In this document: positions 58,374 to 64,000 of the stretch, in pieces
Position numbering within the stretch: the stretch's first letter is position 1
How the letters are laid out: every line of letters starts with the position of its first letter
NCBI GenBank assembly: GCA_025617375.2
Contig: JAMYGW020000001.1
Location: forward strand, 744,001-808,000
Length of the DNA: 64,000 nucleotides
Reading direction: 5' to 3'
From: Acarospora socialis
Taxonomy: Eukaryota > Ascomycota > Lecanoromycetes > Acarosporales > Acarosporaceae
Made by a program: the position numbers and the translations under genes
Notes under the pieces: model-generated
Told to the model about the DNA's origin: nothing
Seen by the model: only the letters and a program-made list of their open reading frames with translations
Database searches by the model: none

Positions 58374-59949
58374 TCAGAGTTTGGCGGTATGGTTTCGAGG
58401 GTTTTGCGAAGATTTGACAAGCTGCAATACCTTCGTTGCACACCCGACGGAGTTCTGATAGCTATACCGGCTTTTTGTCAGCGTCTGATGTAATTCGATG
58501 CGTCTCCCTCTAAATCACTTACCCTGCGCCCGAGTGACCATAAGAATGCACGACCCTCTTCCCGTTTATGTCCTCCAACTCCACTCGCGGCCCACCCTCC
58601 CTCGAAGGCCTGAACCCGACCTGCTCGCTCACAACGTCAAACTCTCCTTCCGCATTCATCAACTCCGGCCCCAGCACCTTCGCCCTCCTGAGGATCGCCT
58701 CTGTCGTACTCTTATCCACATTCGCATTCCTGTGCATGCCCCCACAATCAGCCCCCATTGCCCGCCCCCAACCCCTACAAAGAAAGAGCACAGCACACAA
58801 CTCACCTATTGCCCACCTCCTTCGTCCCCCCCAGAACCGTCATCCCGCTCCCCGGCCTTGGAATGCAATAAGCGATATACCCATCCCCCACCCTCGTTCT
58901 CGCCGCGCTCGCCTCCCCCCGCACCAGCACCGTCTGGCCTCTCGTCGGAAACATCGCCCAATCCCCCACTAACGCCCTCGCGCCCAGGCCGGTCGCATTC
59001 ACGAACACATCCACCCGCCTACTCCCCACACATTCTTCGGCCGCCCTCAACGCAGCGTCGAACCCCTCAGTCACAGGGAGTTCCCGCCGGACGACCATCC
59101 CACCCTGTGCCACGACGCGGCGGAGGAGGTAGGAAAGGTACACGGGCACGTTGACGCAGAAGGACGTGAAGACGACGCCGTAGTGCACGCCGGCGGGGAG
59201 GGCGGGGGCGGGGAGGACGGCGAAGTCGAGGATGACGTGGCGCCACCAGAGGGAGGAGGCGCCGAAGGCGATCTCTTCGGTGGGTGAGTCCCTGTGATAG
59301 AGGAAGGGTGGCGTGTGTTAGCGGAGAGGACAGGGACTAGGCACGGGGGGCCTAGAGAGGGGGGGTCGGGAAGACGGTGGAAGGAAGGTGGGGGAGTTGT
59401 ACCAGTAGTAGCGAGACGTGAATAGCTAGGACGTGGAGCGCAGCTTTAGTCAGTCATTGGTATTCACAGACAGGACTGGAGTGCGGGCAGGTAAACGGAG
59501 GCGGGCATGTGCGCTCAGTCCCTACACACCTTCAGCCCGGACTTTTCAACCCCCTCCCCACCGCTCTGTTCCCTTGCCACGATCCCCCGCCAGTACGCGT
59601 ATGTCTCTGCGTCCCAGGCACATAGTTCCGTCTCGTGCGGAGCGGCGTGCGTGCGCCAATGCGCGCCGGCCCTGCGTTCAGTTGTTAATTTGATCACATG
59701 AGCTGGACCAGTGGAACGTGGGGTGCGGGGCAGTGGGAGATATACCACGGAGACGCGTAGTCGATGTCGAGGTCGCCGGGCAGGTGCTTGGCGACGATGG
59801 TGATGTCGTAGCCGGCCTCGAGGAGGAAGAGGGCGGTTTGGAGGCCTGTGACGCCGGCGCTGGATATGCGGGAAGGGGTTAGTTGCTGGTTGGGGGTCGA
59901 GAGTGGGGACTGGGATTCACCCGATTACTACGATGTGGGACCTCGCCAT
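58374..59949 (-). CDS. D-amino-acid oxidase-like FAD-dependent oxidoreductase
   Basis: This is a DAO-family flavoenzyme that oxidises the amine of D-amino acids or similar compounds. Seven exons (59921-59949, 59746-59859, 59530-59671, 59403-59425, 58806-59291, 58523-58729, 58374-58461) join in frame to give 362 residues, the usual DAAO length. The N-terminal motif HIVVIGAGVTGLQTALFLLE is split by intron 1. Other features are DYASPWAGAHW, GVVFTSFCVNVPVYL, FVNATGLGARAL, IPRPGSGMTVLGGT and the C-terminal VHSYGHSGAGYQNSVG flavin motif. The last residues are AKL, a plausible type 1 peroxisomal signal. Codons are markedly richer in C and G at third positions than in the cluster genes. Whether it belongs to the cluster is unclear. 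Confidence 0.9.
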
Positions 59950-60153
59950 GAATTTTGACAGAGTATTGGGAGAGATGAAGGAGAGGTGGATACGGTTCAT
60001 GTAGTTATAAACTTTATTGCTTGACAAGGCAGTCTCTTGGGCCCCGTACAAGACTGAATGTCCAGAAGTAGATGCGCGCAGCCTTGCCAGCTTAAGAGTA
60101 CTATTGGCCAGCGGAACGGAAAGCTTGCGCCTAAAGGACGTGCTCGTCAACTG

Positions 60154-61553
60154 CTATAGAGAACTCCTTCCACCGAAGACAACTTGATCAAGCCACCCCT
60201 TGATCATCTCATTGACCTCCTCCGGTGCCTCCCATAACGCCCAGTGGTTAGTGTTAACTTCCTTCCTTGTCAGTTCCGGTAGGCTCTTCTCCATGTTTGC
60301 AGACATGGCGGGCGGAAGAGCACCGTCTCTGGTAGCTTGGATAAAAAGGACTGGGATATCGATCGTCGTCTTCTCGAGGCTATTTGCGTGGTCAGCTAGA
60401 CGTCCCCATATAATTCGGAGGACGGTATCACCTGAGCTCTTCTTTGTAGTTCACTTCTCGGTTGCGATACCAGTTCACTATATTCTCTCAGCCTCGCTGC
60501 TCTTTTTATCTATTCTAAATCACCTACGAGTCCCATGCATCCCGTTCCGGGCGTATTGATCTGCGTAGTAATCCAGCTCCTGTAATGTAATTATGAGAAT
60601 TGTACTCATCGTTCACGCGAGTATTACATACCTTCTCGTTCAGAAGCCGTGTATGGCTCAGCTTGGGCAAATTCTCCAAGGGCACTCCCTGTTCCGGGAC
60701 GAAGCCCACTTCTCCGTTCGGTCCTCGTCCGCCATAGAGGCCATTCAAGAGCTGCTTGATTTGCTCTTTGGAGGATATGTGCTTCTCAATCTCACCACTA
60801 GCGAGCTGGAGCTGATATGTGAAGTTGGGTAGTCTGGTCTTAACCAGCTCTTCAAGAGGCTTGAACTCTTTGGAGGGCACCTGGTACGGGGTACAGACGG
60901 AGAAAAGGTGGGTCACCAATTCTGGATACCAGAGTGCCACACGGTAGACAATAGCGCCTCCCCTGCACGAGGTCAGCACACCGCACGCCCATGACTGACA
61001 ATGTCATGCTTTACCAGTCATGGCCTCCCAGGATGATTCTCGACGCGCCCAGCTGTTTGGCTAATTCTTTGATGTCTCCAGCAGCTCTCTTAAAGCCGTA
61101 ATACGATATGTCTTCGGGTGGTACCCGCGGAGCGTCCTAAGTAATATTAGCTGAAGACTTGTTTAAAGGTAGTAGGATCACGCTTGAGCTTACTGTTCCA
61201 CCAAACCCCATGATATCGGGGCAAACAACCCTCAACCCCATACCGAGTAAAACCGGAATCTGATATCTCCATCCTATGGACAAGTCGGGCCACCCATGGA
61301 TCTACGGGGCGTTTAGCTGACAGATGCTTCCTGCCGCTGTTAACATGTCATACCAAGAAAATGGTAGCTCTGTAATCGCCCTTTGGCACACCTAGAAGAT
61401 AGTCTAATCTCGATTTATCAGTTGATGATTCCCGCCCATGACGAAGGTTTGAGTGCAGAGGGTGAATAGCTTACGGTACGTTCGGCCATTTACATTTGCC
61501 CTACAATGGCTGATCCGTGGGTCATCGATGCAGTCAATGACATCTAACGCCAT
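60154..61553 (-). CDS. alpha/beta hydrolase, soluble epoxide-hydrolase type
   Basis: This is a hydrolase that probably opens epoxides or hydrolyses esters in the cytosol. It starts MALDVIDCIDDPRISHCRAN and is spread over several short exons. The third begins with the oxyanion motif HGWPDLSIGWRYQ. The nucleophile elbow is GGHDWGG, so the nucleophile is aspartate, as in epoxide hydrolases rather than the serine of esterases. It is split by an intron with donor GTAAAG after GGHDW. The cap domain carries FTYQL and DYYADQYARNG tyrosines that could activate an epoxide. Near the end are the acid region FIQATRDGALPP and the catalytic histidine NTNHWALWE. The stop is at 60154 after VFGGRSSL. It runs in the same direction as the DAAO-like gene, 204 bases away. 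Confidence 0.86.
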
Positions 61554-62029
61554 AGTTGCAGCTTGTAATCACTCGTAAAGTTTGTTGCCAACGTACACAA
61601 CAGGTGGCAGATCTGAGGCCTTTTAAGAAGGCCTGCTCACTAATGATCGACCCCATTACGTCCGTACATGATTACCTGTACGGAGTAAGTAATGGAAGAT
61701 TAGGACTCGGTACACCGAGGTAAAAGTCTAAGCGAGACATGCGCGGTTGGAGGTCACCATACATCAGGTGCTAGCGCTACAAATGAGAACGTGATAGAAG
61801 AAATAAATAAGCTTGAATCCCGTTCAGTGGCGAAACAATAGAAATGCTGAAGTTCGCATATTGGTAGAGATGGCAACCAGTAAGGATCCCATGTTAGATG
61901 TCTCCACGACCATATTTTGCGCGCATGGCTCTCTTGAACTGTGGCGGTGATCGCGGAGACAGCACAACAGACAACCGAATTCTCAGGGTCTCCTGAGGGA
62001 AGTGGATGGTATACATAAGATCAAGCACC
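61554..62029. other. intergenic
   Basis: Holds the epoxide-hydrolase promoter and the 3' flank of the pinin gene. No gene is seen. Confidence 0.45.
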
Positions 62030-63079
62030 TTAGTAGATGACGGTATCTTCCTCCGCTTCGAGGACAACCTCGCCATTGTCATCGCCAGTATCTTTCCCAA
62101 CATCGGAAACAGGATGGGGCCCAGTGGGAGCCTCAGAGGTTAAAGGGGGTTCATGGTTAGTAGGGTTGTCAGGAAGGGCATCAGGAAGTTCTGCTACATT
62201 AGCTTGCGAACCCACCGTCTCCGAAGCTCGCAAGTCCATCGCCTCGCCTGCATCTGTTGAGTTCTTGGTATTATCGGCATCGTCGTCTTGCCGCTGTCGC
62301 TCCGAGAATTCAGCAGTCTCTCTTTCGATGATAGTTTCTGCTTCCTCGATCTGCGACTTGATCTTCGCATCCGCTCCAGGCAAAAGCTCCCATGGCTTAT
62401 AATACTATAACGGAGTTAGCGACCGGTTGCAATGTTCAAGATCCATTAGTGGTCCCTCACCAGTCTCGGTTCGGACTCTGTATGTAGAAAGTGCGCCGTG
62501 GCCAGGAGATTTGAATGCCGAATCTGCATCTACCATGGCATCAGGTAATGTTGCTTGAGCTAGATTGAGTGGCATGACGTACCGACTGTTTGTCGAATTT
62601 CTTCTGTTCTTGGCGCCTGATGACCATCAAGTCTTCGAATCGCTTCCTCTTCTTTTCGTCGTATTCCTCTGCTTGAAGTCTCAGCTTGGCCTGTTGTTTC
62701 TTCTCAATATCTGCTCGACGTTTCTGTGCTGTCGAAGATGAGCTCTGTGATAGTGTGCCGATCAAGGCACCGAATAGCCTTTGACCGCGCTTGCGCTCCT
62801 CCACTTGTCCGCTCTTTCTTCGCTCGAGTCGCTGGTCCGTTATGGCCGTTGCCGAGGTGTGCTCGTCCTTCCCGTCATGACTGGCTCCAATACTCAGCCT
62901 GGCTCGTTTGCTACCGCTCTCCGAGGTCGATGACTGGCGCCGCTTGGCAGGTGGCGGGGGGTCCTGCTCTGTTGATTCAGGGACTACTACTGCAGAAGCA
63001 ATCGTGCTAAAATGATGGCCTGATCAGCAGCTGACAATAGATAAAAACTGTCCTCAACCTACCCTTCCAATTCTGCCAT
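62030..63079 (-). CDS. pinin/SDK/memA-domain splicing-associated protein
   Basis: Pinin proteins are nuclear and associate with the exon-junction complex and spliceosome. Four exons (63063-63079, 62583-63006, 62461-62523, 62030-62404) give 292 residues. The Pinin_SDK_memA domain spans about residues 70-185. It has KRGQRLFGALIGTLSQ, a Lys/Glu coiled coil, RFEDLMVIRRQEQKKF, then LLATAHFLHTESEPRLYYKP, which is restored only by splicing. The N-terminus is basic, and the C-terminal third is acidic and disordered, ending EAEEDTVIY. The start codon is 313 bases from the divergent PHF5A start. Confidence 0.88.
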
Positions 63080-63392
63080 TCCGACCGCTCACTTCTCTCA
63101 CAATGTTAGTGGTACTGCAGGTTTGCAATCGGAGCAATCGGAGCTCGTTGAGAAGTTCAAGGGACGAGCACAAATGAACTTCCTTAGCTCCATCCTCGGA
63201 AAATCGTAAATACGATTGGCACTAGCACGTGCTAGCGTAAGGTAGTCACTTTACCAAAGCACAACTTCTCGACGCTTCCGAGACAAGATATCACCGTCTC
63301 ACGGCCCAGCTTTGCGCTTGTGCTTACAACGTAACTTTCACACCCTCTCTTTGAGTGAACAACACCACTGCTCAAGCTGAGCAACCGTTATC
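63080..63392. promoter_or_regulatory. bidirectional promoter between pinin and PHF5A genes
   Basis: These 313 bases lie between two divergent start codons of splicing-factor genes. No TATA box is evident; CACGTGCTAGCG-like sequence lies near 63225. Confidence 0.55.
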
Positions 63393-63837
63393 ATGTCTCG
63401 CCATCATCCGTAAGTGCCATATCCTTCCACACTTGTGAGAATCTCATATTGACAGTCTAATACAGCGATCTTGTTATGTGCCGAAAGCAATCTGGTATCG
63501 CCATTGGCCGTCTCTGCGACAAATGCGATGGCAAATGCCCAGTCTGCGACAGCTATGTGCGACCGACTACGCTGGTCAGGATTTGTGACGAGTGTTCGTT
63601 CGGCAACTATCAGAATAAGTGTGTCGTGTGTGGTGGCGAGGTATGTACATTCCTTGCTGTGACTGTCTGATAACCCGTACTCACGGAATCGGAATCATAT
63701 AGGGTATATCAGACGCCTTCTACTGCTTTGAGTGTACCCGCTTGGAGAAAGATCGAGATGGATGTCCAAAGATTATAAATCTCGGAAGTTCGAGGACGGA
63801 CTTGTTTTACCAGAAGAAAAGCTTTCGGAATCACTGA
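63393..63837 (+). CDS. splicing factor PHF5A / Rds3 (SF3b subunit)
   Basis: This is a small zinc-knot protein of the SF3b complex of the U2 snRNP, nuclear and highly conserved. Three exons (63393-63409, 63466-63640, 63703-63837) give 108 residues, against about 110 in the family. It starts [16 protein letters not shown]. The cysteine pairs that make the zinc clusters are all visible: [33 protein letters not shown] and [17 protein letters not shown]. The N-terminal exon is only 17 bases, so the ATG at 63393 was chosen because it splices in frame to DLVMCRK. Confidence 0.95.
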
Positions 63838-64000
63838 GACCGGAGAATTGCTCCACATACTGTCGGAACAGTAGCCTCGCTTAGTGATAGTAGCGACGTG
63901 TCAAGCTTCTGGCATTCTTGGCGTCTCTGGGGGACGGGATCGGAGACTCGACATGACAAAGGCTACTGAGTGTCTGTCCTCCAGCCGACACCCATTACCA
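63838..64000. other. right edge, no gene seen
   Basis: This is the 3' flank of the PHF5A gene. Confidence 0.4.

Noticed and set aside
58498-59154. 218-codon Pro-rich plus-strand frame
   Set aside because: Antisense of the GC-rich D-amino-acid oxidase gene.

Overview
The window is nuclear DNA of a filamentous ascomycete (Pezizomycotina). The genes carry many 45-100 base GT-AG introns with CTAAC-like branch sites, and the protein families are fungal: a DUF7918-like protein, LaeA-like methyltransferases, PatE-like GMC enzymes and rhodopsin-domain membrane proteins. A strongly AT-rich island of wrecked Ty1/Copia copies looks like the product of repeat-induced point mutation (RIP). A Dothideomycete is my best guess, but that is inference only. 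Most exon structures below were worked out by hand from splice motifs and reading frame, not from transcripts.

Left part (0.6-13.9 kb), ordinary genes: SWR1-complex subunit Swc2/Vps72 (minus), an RRM plus Pumilio RNA-binding protein of the Jsn1/Puf2 type (plus), a DUF7918-like protein with an unresolved 3' end (minus), and the mRNA capping guanylyltransferase CEG1 (minus).

AT-rich island (14.2-24.6 kb): two head-to-tail Copia fossils with LTRs, flanked by unclassified AT-rich sequence. It holds no live gene.

Middle part (25-34.7 kb), ordinary genes: SAGA subunit Sgf73, mitochondrial-type beta-ketoacyl synthase CEM1, a RING+PHD protein of the Asr1/PHRF1 kind, ribosomal protein L43 and a saccharopine-dehydrogenase-like oxidoreductase.

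Accessory part (35-57 kb), which reads as a terpene-type secondary-metabolite cluster: a dead alpha/beta hydrolase, a class I terpene synthase with two suspicious frame breaks, an unrecognised relic, GMC enzyme 1, methyltransferase 1, a relic of a rhodopsin-domain gene, a cytochrome P450, GMC enzyme 2, an MFS transporter, a rhodopsin-domain membrane protein and methyltransferase 2. The GMC, methyltransferase and rhodopsin genes each occur twice, which suggests a block duplication inside the cluster. GMC enzyme 2 has lost both catalytic residues of its family. In two corresponding introns, block A uses GC donors where block B uses GT.

Right part (58.4-63.8 kb): a D-amino-acid oxidase-like FAD enzyme ending in AKL, an epoxide-hydrolase-type alpha/beta hydrolase, and a divergent pair of splicing-factor genes, pinin and PHF5A/Rds3. 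If the cluster makes a product, the plausible order is terpene cyclisation, P450 and GMC oxidation, methylation and MFS export. The product cannot be read from the sequence.
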